Positions 9,621-17,999 of a stretch of DNA of 64,000 nucleotides are shown piece after piece. This DNA is from an uncultured Alphaproteobacteria bacterium (GTDB taxonomy: Bacteria > Pseudomonadota > Alphaproteobacteria > UBA2966): assembly GCA_958295725.1 (NCBI GenBank), contig OY282368.1:1136501-1200500 (forward strand), given 5' to 3'. Made by a program: the position numbers and the translations under genes. The notes beneath the pieces are model-generated. The model ran no database searches and was not told where the DNA came from. It saw only the letters and a list, made by a program, of their open reading frames with translations. How positions within the stretch are numbered: position 1 is the stretch's first letter; every line of letters begins with the position of its first letter.

Positions 9621-9656
9621 CCATCCCCGTTCGGGACATCCGAGAGAGCGGGGCCA
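9621..9656 (-). repeat. Conserved short motif associated with coiled-coil gene, copy A
   Basis: On the minus strand this reads ATGGCCCCGCT, a few variable bases, then CGGATGTCCCGAACGGG. The same arrangement, with the 17-base core identical, is at 36265-36301 beside the second small coiled-coil gene. Both copies could encode M-x-P-L-x-R-M-S-R-T-G. Here it lies about 40 bp upstream of the small gene; in the other copy it is immediately downstream. Its nature (repeat element end, remnant coding sequence, or regulatory site) is unclear. Confidence 0.5.
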
Positions 9657-9765
9657 TGCTCCATGCCGGACCCGCGGCCTGGCGAGCGCCGCGGGCCGGT
9701 TCGCGGCCGGTTGCGATGCCCGTTTCTTTGCCGGTAAGGTTCCGGCCGATAGGGAGGAAAGACGA

Positions 9766-11283
9766 ATGTCGAGGACCGTTCGCGGCTATGGTGCGACAAC
9801 CGCCCGCTCGCGCGGCTGGTTGCGTTACATGTATCGCAAGGCGACCACGCCGGACAACTGGGACAAGGACGGCCAGCCGCATCCGCATTGGGACGGGGTC
9901 TCGGGCGAGCCCCGGCGTTCCTGGCACCGCTTCGATCTTCAGGACTCGGCGATGCCCGTCGCCGTCATGGCCGACGTCACGCCGGCGTGGCGCGAGGTCT
10001 ACGGCGCTATCCTCGATGAGCTCGTCGCGCGCTTCACCGGGTACTGGGCGGCGAAGGACTGGCTCGACCAGATCGGCGACGACCCCCGGCGCGGGCAGTA
10101 TCCGGAGGAGTGGTACGAGACGCTGATCCCGTCGACGCTTCGCGGCAAGTACGACGTGCCCGGCTGGACCGCCAACGGCGTCGAGCCCTGGGGTCTCCAG
10201 ATGGATCCCATCGGCGCCGACGGCAATCTCTTCTTCCGCGGGTTCTTCCTCGTCAATCTGGGCCTGCATCTCTACGTCACCGGCGACGAGAAGTGGAACG
10301 AGCCGTTCGACGTGGTGCGCGACGGCGAGAACACGTTCGCGTGGACGCACTCCCGCATCGCGGATTTCCTGGCCCGTCAGTGGGCCGGCCGTCCCGAGGG
10401 CTGCCACTGCGAGAACACCAAGATATGGCCGTTGTGAATGTCCGCCGCGGGCCTCGGTCTGAGGCTCCACGACACCCTCTACGGCAGCGATTACAACCGC
10501 GTCTTCCAGAACTGGTGGGAGTACGCGAAGCGGCACTACGTCCCCATTCGCGGCGGCGAGGTCGTGGGCTCGATGACGATGTACTACGACCCGATTCTCG
10601 GCGTCCACATGCCGGGCGATCACGAACCTTTCCAGAAGTTCGGGATCGCGCAGTTGATCCAGGCCTCGCGGCCCGACGACGCGCGCGTTCTCGTGGAGGC
10701 CGCGCTCGACGGGCTCGGTTGGCGCGAGGGCGCCCCGATAACGACCCCCGGCGGTAACCCGCGCGAGGTGATCTACGGCATGATCTACGCCCGCGAGTAC
10801 GGCGACGAGGGGCTCTACGGCAGGCTGAAGGCCTACGCCGAGGAGCACTTCGGGCCGACTTGGGACGACGCCACCGGCGAATTCCACTGGGGCTTCGGGC
10901 TGAACGAACCCCATCCGAGGGGGCAGTTCAACGCTATCGCCGCCCTGGCCGAGACCATGACCGAGGGTGCCTGGGGGCGCCTGTTCCGGGAACCCAATCT
11001 GCGCAAGTTCATCGAACCCACGGTGACGGGCGTGGACTTTCCCAAGGTATGCCTGTCCCAGGCGGTCTGCGACGTCGACCGCCGGCGCCTGATCGTCGCC
11101 ACGGACGGGGGCGCTCCCGGCGCCGCGGGCGAACCCACCTCGTTCCGCGTTTCCGGCGTCCGCCCCGGCGATTGCGCCGTGACCGCCGACGGGGTCGCGT
11201 CGGACGACTGGCGCGCCGTCGACGATGGCATCGAGATATCGACCACGGTGGGCGAGCACACTTTCGTGGTGCAAACGCATTGA
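9766..11283 (+). CDS. Linalool dehydratase/isomerase-like protein, probable selenoprotein (Sec224)
   Basis: Two in-phase halves separated by one TGA (10435-10437) read together as a 505-residue member of the linalool dehydratase/isomerase (LDI) family. The half before the TGA ends GCHCENTKIWPL and the half after begins MSAAGLGLRLHD, which fit without a gap. LDI uses two catalytic cysteines nine residues apart (Cys171 and Cys180 in the Castellaniella enzyme); here Cys215 and the TGA at position 224 have that spacing, so TGA takes the place of the second catalytic Cys. Eighteen nucleotides after the TGA is a hairpin with loop GGTCT, as in E. coli fdhF. I therefore read TGA as selenocysteine. 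Start ATG at 9766 has AGGGAGGA seven bases upstream. LDI interconverts terpenoid alcohols and alkenes; the substrate here is unknown. It heads a catabolic run. The alternative is a nonsense mutation or two separate genes, made unlikely by the hairpin and the intact second half. Confidence 0.85.
10435..10437 (+). other. In-frame TGA, predicted selenocysteine codon
   Basis: The only interruption in a 506-codon frame. It is codon 224, nine codons after the cysteine codon of HCENT, matching the distance between the two active-site cysteines of LDI. Family members as I remember them have Cys at this place. The next codon happens to be ATG, so automated callers will split the gene here. Confidence 0.85.
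10449..10467 (+). promoter_or_regulatory. Candidate bacterial SECIS element
   Basis: Five Watson-Crick pairs GCCTC/GAGGC (10451-10455 with 10461-10465) close the five-base loop GGTCT (10456-10460). A G-U pair (10450-10466) and a G-C pair (10449-10467) extend the stem. The loop sequence and its distance of exactly 18 nt from the TGA equal those of the E. coli fdhF SECIS, whose loop G and U contact SelB. The bulged U of the fdhF stem is not present, and the lower stem is irregular, as is common in other bacterial SECIS elements. Confidence 0.82.
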
Positions 11284-11379
11284 TTCCCGGCGCGGTTCCG
11301 GGTTGACTGGCGCAGCCCGCGAATGGCGCACCCGCGTTCGCGCCGTTCGCGGGTGGGACCGATGATCGGGGAGGATCGC

Positions 11380-13479
11380 ATGACCGTCGCCTACGGCGAA
11401 TCGCCCTTGTTCACGTTTGCCCTGATCGCCGATTCGCACATGAATCCGGGTGACGAGAACTCCTCGCCGTTCGAGACCAACGCGATGGCGAACGGGCGTT
11501 CCCGCTACGCCATCGCGGAAATCAACCGGCTCAATCCCGACTTCGTCGTCCATATGGGCGACCTCGTGCATCCGGTGCCGGGCCACCCGACGTTCGGACG
11601 GGTCGCGGAAGATTTCAACAGGCTCTACGGGGGCGTCGAGGCGCCCCTGCGCATCACGCCGGGCAACCATGACTGCGGCGACAAGAAGATCTCCTGGATG
11701 CCGGCCGTACAGGTGAACGACGCCTTCCTGAAGACTTGCGAGGAGCTGTTCGGCCCGCACTACGGCTCCTTCGACCACAAGGGCATCCACTTCGTGCTGG
11801 TCAATTCGCCGGTCTTGAACTCCGGTCTCGACCTCGAGGCCGAGCAGCGGTCTTGGCTGGAGAGAGATCTGGCCGAGACCGCGCGCGACCGGATCTTCCT
11901 CTTCACGCACTATCCGCTATACGTCGCCGATCCGGACGAGGAGACCCACTACGACAACATCGACGAGCCGGCGCGGAGCTGGCTCCTGGACCTGATCGAG
12001 GAGCACCGGATCGAGGCGGTGTTCGCGGGCCATGTGCACAACTTCTTCTACAACCGCCGGGGGGCGACGGAACACTACGTCCTGCCGTCGGTCTCGTTCG
12101 TCCGCCAGGACTACGCGGAGTTCGCGCGCGCCCGGCCCGAGCCATCGGCGGAAGGCGGCCGCAACGACCTTCCCAAGCTCGGTTATTTCGCCGTCGAGGT
12201 CTACGAGAACGGCCACATCGCCCACAACGTCCGTACCCACGGCCGCGTTCTGGCCGAGGGCGAGAAGCTCCCGGAGACGCGTCCCGCCCTGCCGGCCGTC
12301 CACGCCCGCGACGACGCGCCGGCGTCGGTCGGCGTCCAGCTCCGCCATCCCTGGAGCGAGACGACGACGATTCCGCACAACTACGCGCTCGACGAATTCA
12401 TGCGCAAGCGCGTCCGCAACGACTATCCGCTGCTGGCCCTGTGGGAGATGGGCGTGCGGAAGGTCCGGACGCCCGTGGGCGACCTGACCGACGCGGCGTC
12501 GTTGCGGCGGATGCGCGATCTCAAGGCCGTCGGCCACGAGTTCACCGTGTTCGCCTATGGCGCGCCGGGGCCGAAGACCATCGACGCGCTCGCCAGGTGC
12601 CGGGACGCCTACGACGCCCTCGAATTCATCGTGCCGGAAGACGAGGCGGAGCAAGCCGTCGCGGCCATCCGCGAGATCAGGACGAGGACGGACGCGCCGG
12701 TCTATCTGTCGGCGCTCCACTCGCTGGCGCGGTCGGCCCACGAGGGCGGCACCTTCAAACACATGATATCGAGTGGCTTTCCCATCGAGGAACGCGAACA
12801 CGTGGCCCGGTTCGTGGACTCGGTCGGCGCCGCCGGGCTCATCGACGGCGTCGTGTTCCGGGTCGACCGCGGCGTGTCCGCTTGGTCGGGCATTGGCGAG
12901 GCGCGGGCGTTCGCGGCGGCCCATGGCAACCGGGCCATCGTCAACGTCCGCTTCGCGGCCGACGATATGCGGGGCGACCGGATGGACGACCTCGCGACGG
13001 CCTGCCGAGCCGCCGAGGCGACGGCCGCGGCGCTCGCGGCGGATCGCCTGACCGTGTTCCTGGACACCTTCGTCGATCAGGACCGCGGCTACTTCATGCG
13101 CAACGGCCTGATCGACCGCCTGTTCAACCCGCGCCTCGCCGCCCGCGCGGTCCGGCACGTCCATGGCGTCCTGAAGGTGGTCGGCGGTGAGATGACGGCG
13201 TTGGATGTCGCCGACGTCGCGGGCGGCCGGATGGCCATGCTGCGCGGGGCGGAGGAACGGCTCGGGCTGTTCCTGCTGTTGCCGGAGGGAGAGGGCGGCA
13301 TGGACGTGGGCGCCGCGATCGGCCGGCGCGTCTGTCACGCGGACACCGGTGCCGGCAACTGGGTCGACCTCGATACCGGCGAAATCGTCTCGTGCCGCTG
13401 GCGCAAGGAGGGCGACCGCGCGGCGATGGAGCCGGCCGTGACCTGCGCCGTCCCCTCCATGCTGATCGCGCATCGCTAG
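11380..13479 (+). CDS. Calcineurin-like metallophosphoesterase with C-terminal barrel-like domain
   Basis: A 699-residue protein starting at the ATG at 11380, preceded by GGGGAGG; an in-frame ATG at 11323 gives an arginine-rich extension without a good ribosome-binding site. Residues about 10-280 carry the binuclear metallophosphoesterase motifs: ADSH at 17-20, GDLVH at 60-64, GNHDC at 95-99, then FTHYP and GHVHN. The remaining 400 residues have alternating strand/helix character reminiscent of a TIM barrel (HLARF- and RVDRG-type segments) and I do not recognise them. No signal peptide, so probably cytoplasmic. It follows the LDI-like selenoprotein by 96 bp and precedes a thioesterase by 12 bp. 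It may hydrolyse a phosphate ester in the pathway; substrate unknown. Confidence 0.85.
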   Translation: MTVAYGESPLFTFALIADSHMNPGDENSSPFETNAMANGRSRYAIAEINRLNPDFVVHMGDLVHPVPGHPTFGRVAEDFNRLYGGVEAPLRITPGNHDCGDKKISWMPAVQVNDAFLKTCEELFGPHYGSFDHKGIHFVLVNSPVLNSGLDLEAEQRSWLERDLAETARDRIFLFTHYPLYVADPDEETHYDNIDEPARSWLLDLIEEHRIEAVFAGHVHNFFYNRRGATEHYVLPSVSFVRQDYAEFARARPEPSAEGGRNDLPKLGYFAVEVYENGHIAHNVRTHGRVLAEGEKLPETRPALPAVHARDDAPASVGVQLRHPWSETTTIPHNYALDEFMRKRVRNDYPLLALWEMGVRKVRTPVGDLTDAASLRRMRDLKAVGHEFTVFAYGAPGPKTIDALARCRDAYDALEFIVPEDEAEQAVAAIREIRTRTDAPVYLSALHSLARSAHEGGTFKHMISSGFPIEEREHVARFVDSVGAAGLIDGVVFRVDRGVSAWSGIGEARAFAAAHGNRAIVNVRFAADDMRGDRMDDLATACRAAEATAAALAADRLTVFLDTFVDQDRGYFMRNGLIDRLFNPRLAARAVRHVHGVLKVVGGEMTALDVADVAGGRMAMLRGAEERLGLFLLLPEGEGGMDVGAAIGRRVCHADTGAGNWVDLDTGEIVSCRWRKEGDRAAMEPAVTCAVPSMLIAHR

Positions 13480-13491
13480 GAGAGAGCCGGC

Positions 13492-13974
13492 GTGACCGCC
13501 GTCGCCGATGCCGATCTCCCGCCCGGGTTCGAGGCCTATTACCATCCCGGATCGTTCGGCGAGCTGGTCGGCCCGTACTATCACAAGGATCTGTCGGACG
13601 GCGGCTTCGTCCGCGCCTTTCGGGCGCTGGAGAAGCACATCAACCAGGTGGGGCTGGTCCAGGGCGGCATGTTGTGCACCTTCACCGATCAGTTGATCAC
13701 CACGGCACTCATTCGGGCGGGCATCGAGGCGGTGACCGTGAACCTCAACATCGGCTTCACGAACCCGGTCAGGCTGGGCGACTGGGTCGAGGGGCGGTCG
13801 GAGATTACGCGCGAGGGTGGCAGGATCGTCTGGGCCCGCGGCTCGCTTACGTCGGGCGGAAAGACGATCCTCACCGCCCAGGGACTGTGGCAGAAGGTGA
13901 GCTTCGGCGAGGGTCTGACCGACCGCGCCGCGCACGCGGGTCGGCGGACGAAGGGGACCGGCGATGCGGCTTGA
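13492..13974 (+). CDS. Hotdog-fold (PaaI-type) thioesterase
   Basis: A 160-residue hotdog protein with GTG start at 13492. The central INQVGLVQGGMLCTFTDQL segment (about residues 44-62) is the helix region that carries the catalytic Asp/Gly motif in PaaI/YbgC-type acyl-CoA thioesterases, and TVNLNIGFTNPVRLGD is the following conserved strand. The N-terminal 40 residues are longer than in minimal PaaI. It overlaps the next gene by 11 bp, so they are coupled. Probably releases a carboxylic acid from a CoA thioester intermediate. Confidence 0.85.
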   Translation: MTAVADADLPPGFEAYYHPGSFGELVGPYYHKDLSDGGFVRAFRALEKHINQVGLVQGGMLCTFTDQLITTALIRAGIEAVTVNLNIGFTNPVRLGDWVEGRSEITREGGRIVWARGSLTSGGKTILTAQGLWQKVSFGEGLTDRAAHAGRRTKGTGDAA

Positions 13975-14710
13975 GGGCAAGACCGCGATCGTCACCGGGG
14001 CCGGCTCCGGGTTCGGGGCGGCGATGGCGGCCGAGTTCGCCCGGGAAGGCGCCCGCGTCGCGGTCGTCGATCTCGACGGCGCCGCCGGCCGGGCGGTGGT
14101 CGACGGCATCGGGAAGGCCGGCGGCGAGGCGATGTTCCACGAGGCGGACGTCACCGACGGCGACGGCGTGAGACGCATGTTCGGCGCCGTCATGGGCGCC
14201 TGGGGCGGCTTCGACGTGCTCGTCAACAACGCCGGCGCGCCGCAGTGGAACCAGCCGCTCACGGAGACCGACGAGGAGACCTTCGATCGCATCTTCGACG
14301 TCAACGTGAAGGGCATCTACTTCACCTCCGTCCACGGCATCCCGCTGATGAAGGCCGGCGGCGCGATCATCCACACGGCATCGACGGCCGCGACCCGGCC
14401 GCGGCCGGGTCTCGCTTGGTACAACGCCAGCAAGGGAGCCGTCGCCAACCTGACGCTGACCATGGCCCAGGAGCTGGCCCCGGATATCCGCGTCAACGCG
14501 CTGTGCCCTGTCGCCACGGACACGCCCATGCTCGAGGCCTTCCTCGGCGGCGACCGGGACAGGATCGCCGCCTTCGTGACGACGGTGCCCATGGGACGCC
14601 TCGGCGAGCCTGTCGATGTGGCACGCGCCGCCGTCTTCCTCGCCTCGGATGACGCGTCGTTCCTGACCGGCGTGCTCCTGCCCGTCGATGGCGGGCGCTG
14701 CGCCGCGTAG
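13964..14710 (+). CDS. Short-chain dehydrogenase/reductase
   Basis: A 248-residue classical SDR, probably NAD(P)-dependent alcohol/ketone oxidoreductase. Cofactor motif TGAGSGFG is at 11-18, NNAG at 88-91, and the catalytic triad Ser140, Tyr153, Lys157 (YNASK) is intact; the C-terminus LTGVLLPVDGG is standard. Its place between the thioesterase and an amidohydrolase in the same run suggests oxidation of a pathway alcohol, for example one formed or removed by the LDI-like enzyme. FabG-like proteins cannot be separated from catabolic SDRs by sequence, but context argues against fatty-acid synthesis. Confidence 0.92.
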   Translation: MRLEGKTAIVTGAGSGFGAAMAAEFAREGARVAVVDLDGAAGRAVVDGIGKAGGEAMFHEADVTDGDGVRRMFGAVMGAWGGFDVLVNNAGAPQWNQPLTETDEETFDRIFDVNVKGIYFTSVHGIPLMKAGGAIIHTASTAATRPRPGLAWYNASKGAVANLTLTMAQELAPDIRVNALCPVATDTPMLEAFLGGDRDRIAAFVTTVPMGRLGEPVDVARAAVFLASDDASFLTGVLLPVDGGRCAA

Positions 14711-14725
14711 GGAAGGGGGCCGGCG

Positions 14726-16435
14726 ATGCACGATCTTCTCATCGTGGGAGCGGAGGTCGCAGACGGCACGGGCGCGCCGCTCGAACGCGCGGACGTGGCC
14801 GTCGCCGGAGGCCGGATCGTGGCCATGGGCGACCTCAAGGGCGAGGCGTCGGCGCGGACGGTCGATGCCGACGGCCTCGTGCTGGCACCCGGCTTCGTCG
14901 ACATCCATACCCACTACGACGCCCAGATCACCTGGGATCCGATCGCCTCGCCGTCGACGTCCCTCGGCGTGACGACGGTCGTCTCCGGCAACTGCGGCTT
15001 CGGCATCGCGCCGTGCCGGCCGGAACACCGCGATCTCGTGGCCCGTAATCTCTCGCAGGTGGAGGGGATGCCGATCGAGGCGCTCAGGGCCGGCATCCGC
15101 TGGGAATACGAGACCTTCCCCGAATACCTCGACATGCTGGAGCGCATCGGCATCGTGCCCAACATGGCCGTCCTCGCCGGCCACTCGGTGACGCGGACCT
15201 ACGTCATGGGCGAGGAGGCGTCGTTGCGCGAGGCGCGGGAGGACGAGATCGAGACCATGCGGCTCCTGGTGGCCGAGGCCCTGGACGCCGGCGCCATCGG
15301 CTTCGCGTCGTCCGACTCCCACAACCATTTCGGCGACGACGGGCTGCCCATGCCCTCGCGGCTCGCCGCCCGCGAAGAGTGGGACGTTCTCGCCAGCGCG
15401 CTGGCGGACGCCGACCACGGGGTTTTCCAGATCGCCAGCGGTCCCGACATCCAGGTGCCCGACATGGAGAGATGGGCCGACATGACCGGACGCCCCGTGT
15501 TCTGGTCGGCGCTCCTGCACATTCCCGCCATTCCCGAGCGCGCGCGGAACATGCTCGACCGGGCCGCGGAGGCGCGGGAGCGTGGCCGCCGCGTGTTCGC
15601 CCAGGTGACGAGCCAGCCCGTCAGCATGGAGTTCACGCTCGAGAACGCCTACCTGATGGGCAGTCACGACGCCTGGCATCCACTCGTGGGCGCCGACGCC
15701 GGGAAGATCGCCCGGGCCATCGCCGACCCGTCGTTCCGCGACGCTTTCCGGGCCGGACTCGCCGCCCCCAAACCCCAGAAGATCTTCTACGGCGACTGGT
15801 CGCGCGTGCAGGTCGCCGAAGTCTCGTCTTCCGACAATCGCCGCCTCGAAGGCGAAACGATCGGGGCGATGGCCGAGCGCGAGGGAGTGGACCCGGTCGA
15901 TTTCTTCTTCGATCTCGTCCTCGGGGAAGACCTCAAGACGGTCTTCGTCGCGCAAGTGCAAAACTTCAACGAGGAGGCCGTCGAGGAGATGATCAAGCAC
16001 CCGGCGAGCGTTCTCGCGCTCTCGGACGCCGGGGCGCATCTCTCGTTCCTGTGCGACGCCGGCTACGGGCTCTACCTGCTGTCGCGCTGGGTGCGCGAGA
16101 AGGAGAGCCTGACCCTGGAGGACGCGATCCGGCGGCTTACGAGCGATCAGGCCGACCATTACGGCATCGTCGGCAGAGGACGCGCACGGGAAGGGAACTT
16201 CGCCGACCTGTTCCTGTTCGATCCCGCCACCGTCGGCATTTCGAAACCGCGCCGCGTGTTCGATCTTCCGGGAGGCGCCAGCCGTCTGGTGCGCGATCCG
16301 GTCGGCGTCCACGGCGTCTGGGTGAACGGCGTCCGGGTCTGGGACGGGACCGCCTGTTGCGTGGACGACGCCCGCCCGGGACGCGTCCTGCGCGAGTTCG
16401 CGCCCGCGCGACGGACCGGGGAGGCCGCAGAGTGA
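14726..16435 (+). CDS. N-acyl-D-amino-acid deacylase family amidohydrolase
   Basis: A 569-residue metal-dependent amidohydrolase. GFVDIHTHYDAQ (His61, His63) is the metal-binding HxH motif, and the GNCGFGIAPCRP segment (about 91-102) is the D-aminoacylase signature in which the cysteine can bridge the metals. Length is somewhat greater than the classical ~490-residue D-aminoacylases but normal for this broader group. It would hydrolyse an N-acyl or lactam amide. The ATG follows the SDR stop by 15 bp, with GAAGGGGG as ribosome-binding site, and the 3' end overlaps the Rieske gene by 4 bp. Confidence 0.9.
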   Translation: MHDLLIVGAEVADGTGAPLERADVAVAGGRIVAMGDLKGEASARTVDADGLVLAPGFVDIHTHYDAQITWDPIASPSTSLGVTTVVSGNCGFGIAPCRPEHRDLVARNLSQVEGMPIEALRAGIRWEYETFPEYLDMLERIGIVPNMAVLAGHSVTRTYVMGEEASLREAREDEIETMRLLVAEALDAGAIGFASSDSHNHFGDDGLPMPSRLAAREEWDVLASALADADHGVFQIASGPDIQVPDMERWADMTGRPVFWSALLHIPAIPERARNMLDRAAEARERGRRVFAQVTSQPVSMEFTLENAYLMGSHDAWHPLVGADAGKIARAIADPSFRDAFRAGLAAPKPQKIFYGDWSRVQVAEVSSSDNRRLEGETIGAMAEREGVDPVDFFFDLVLGEDLKTVFVAQVQNFNEEAVEEMIKHPASVLALSDAGAHLSFLCDAGYGLYLLSRWVREKESLTLEDAIRRLTSDQADHYGIVGRGRAREGNFADLFLFDPATVGISKPRRVFDLPGGASRLVRDPVGVHGVWVNGVRVWDGTACCVDDARPGRVLREFAPARRTGEAAE

Positions 16436-17637
16436 CGGGGATCACCGCCACCGTGTTCGTCGGCGATACCGGCGGCCTCGGCGGCCGCGTCGACATGCTC
16501 CGGCGCATGCGGCCGGAGTTTTTCCGGCGGGAAGTGGACGCGATCTTCCGGCGGGGCTGGCTCCTGGTGGCCTGCGCTTCCGATATCCCCGAGAGGAACG
16601 ACTACATCTGCCGGGAGGTCCCGCCCCTCGAGACCTCGTTGATCGTCGCCAGGGGCGAGGACGGCAAGGTCCGCGCCTTCCACAACATGTGCCGCCATCG
16701 CGCCAACAGGCTGGTCCCCGAGGGTCGCGGACGGGCACGGGCGTTCGTATGCGGTTTCCACGGCTGGAGTTACCACAACGACGGCCGCCTCGCCGGCATC
16801 ACCGACCGCGACCAGTTCACGGACATCGACGAGGCGGCGCTCGGCCTCGTGACCGTCCACTGCGAGGTCTGGGAGGACTTCGTCTTCGTCAATTTCGACA
16901 GGGAGCCGCGCGAGACCCTGGAGGGGTGGCTCGGCCCCATGTACGGCCAGTATCGCGGCTTCTTCGACGGCCGGCGGAAGATCGCGGCCCACGAGATCGC
17001 CGTCGACGCCAACTGGAACGTCGCGGTCAATTCCTTCACCGAGGGATATCACGCGCTGTTCGTCCACAAGGCGACGGTGCCCGACTACCAGGGCGGTTCC
17101 GGCAACCCGAGTCGTCACCGTCCGTACATCGAGGTGACCAACTACCACGGCCGCTACTCGGTCGAGGGCAATCCCGACCGTAAACCTGCCAAGGTCGAGG
17201 GCATCGCCTACCGGCGCGGACGCAAGATGTATCCCGCGTTCCCGCCCAACGCCGCCGCGGAGCTCGGGCTGCCGCCGGGCGTCAACGCGTCGCGGATCGA
17301 GAACTGGCTGCACGACGTGGGCGAGGTGTTTCCCAACGTCATGCTGGTGTGCAGTGCGCACTGGCATTCGCTGGCGTGGTTCTGGCCGATCGACGTGGAC
17401 AAGACGGCCGTGCGCGCGGAGATGTTCGCCTACGAACCGGAAACCGTGGGCGACCACATGTGCCAGACCTATTTCCGCACCCGTCTTCGCGAGGTGTTCC
17501 GCGAGGACGTCGCCGTGATCGAGGCGATCACGCGGCAGCTCAAGTCCGGCGCCATGGAACACGTCCATCTGTCGAAGCAGGAGATGCTGCTCCGCAAGCA
17601 CTACGCCGCGGTCGACGAGATGATCGCGCGCCCATGA
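16432..17637 (+). CDS. Rieske non-haem iron oxygenase, alpha subunit
   Basis: A 401-residue ring-hydroxylating-oxygenase alpha subunit. Rieske ligands are Cys87/His89 (CRH) and Cys107/His110 (CGFH); the mononuclear iron histidines are His207 and His212 in EGYHALFVH, with the aspartate likely in the C-terminal third. The frame is open far upstream, but the GTG at 16432 overlapping the previous stop (GTGA) is the sensible start. Related to choline/carnitine- or aromatic-type monooxygenases rather than to the three other Rieske proteins of this window, which lack the same N-terminal layout. No reductase or ferredoxin gene is adjacent. Coupled to the next gene by an ATGA overlap. Confidence 0.9.
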   Translation: MTGITATVFVGDTGGLGGRVDMLRRMRPEFFRREVDAIFRRGWLLVACASDIPERNDYICREVPPLETSLIVARGEDGKVRAFHNMCRHRANRLVPEGRGRARAFVCGFHGWSYHNDGRLAGITDRDQFTDIDEAALGLVTVHCEVWEDFVFVNFDREPRETLEGWLGPMYGQYRGFFDGRRKIAAHEIAVDANWNVAVNSFTEGYHALFVHKATVPDYQGGSGNPSRHRPYIEVTNYHGRYSVEGNPDRKPAKVEGIAYRRGRKMYPAFPPNAAAELGLPPGVNASRIENWLHDVGEVFPNVMLVCSAHWHSLAWFWPIDVDKTAVRAEMFAYEPETVGDHMCQTYFRTRLREVFREDVAVIEAITRQLKSGAMEHVHLSKQEMLLRKHYAAVDEMIARP

Positions 17638-17999
17638 GCGGGTTGCCCGCCGGATTCCGGGAACTCGAGCCGTTCGTGGAGGAGTGGGCGCTCGAGAACG
17701 AACGCGACCGGTTCCTGAAGCTCATGGCGACGCCCATCGAGACGCTGCGCGCGTTCTATGACGCCATGACGCCGCGGGTGGAGGAAATCGCCGATTACCT
17801 CGATTCGCTGGATCTGGGGAATCTTCCGGACGATGCGCGGACGCTGTTCCATCTGCTCATCACGTTCGTGGAGACGGCCCACCCCATCGACCTGAATTGG
17901 GCGACCACGGACATCGAGGACGCCTTCCCGGCCGATCGTTTCAGGTTTGGCGACGTGAGCCGCCGGCCGCCGATCCAGACCGCGTCCGGCGACCCATGA
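17634..17999 (+). CDS. Small conserved protein of the Rieske operon, function unknown
   Basis: A 121-residue, mainly helical, acidic protein starting at the ATG overlapping the Rieske stop (17634-17637) and ending with a 4-bp overlap with the next gene. No recognisable domain, signal peptide or metal motif. Tight coupling on both sides indicates a genuine gene with a role in the pathway, possibly as an oxygenase-associated subunit, but it has no similarity I can see to ring-hydroxylating beta subunits. Confidence 0.7.
   Translation: MSGLPAGFRELEPFVEEWALENERDRFLKLMATPIETLRAFYDAMTPRVEEIADYLDSLDLGNLPDDARTLFHLLITFVETAHPIDLNWATTDIEDAFPADRFRFGDVSRRPPIQTASGDP

Noticed and set aside
9766-10437. Two separate genes, or a nonsense-mutated pseudogene, instead of one selenoprotein
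   Set aside because: Both halves are in phase, fully conserved in character and without any other damage; the TGA lies at the catalytic-Cys position and has a correctly placed SECIS-like hairpin. A random nonsense mutation would not create these.
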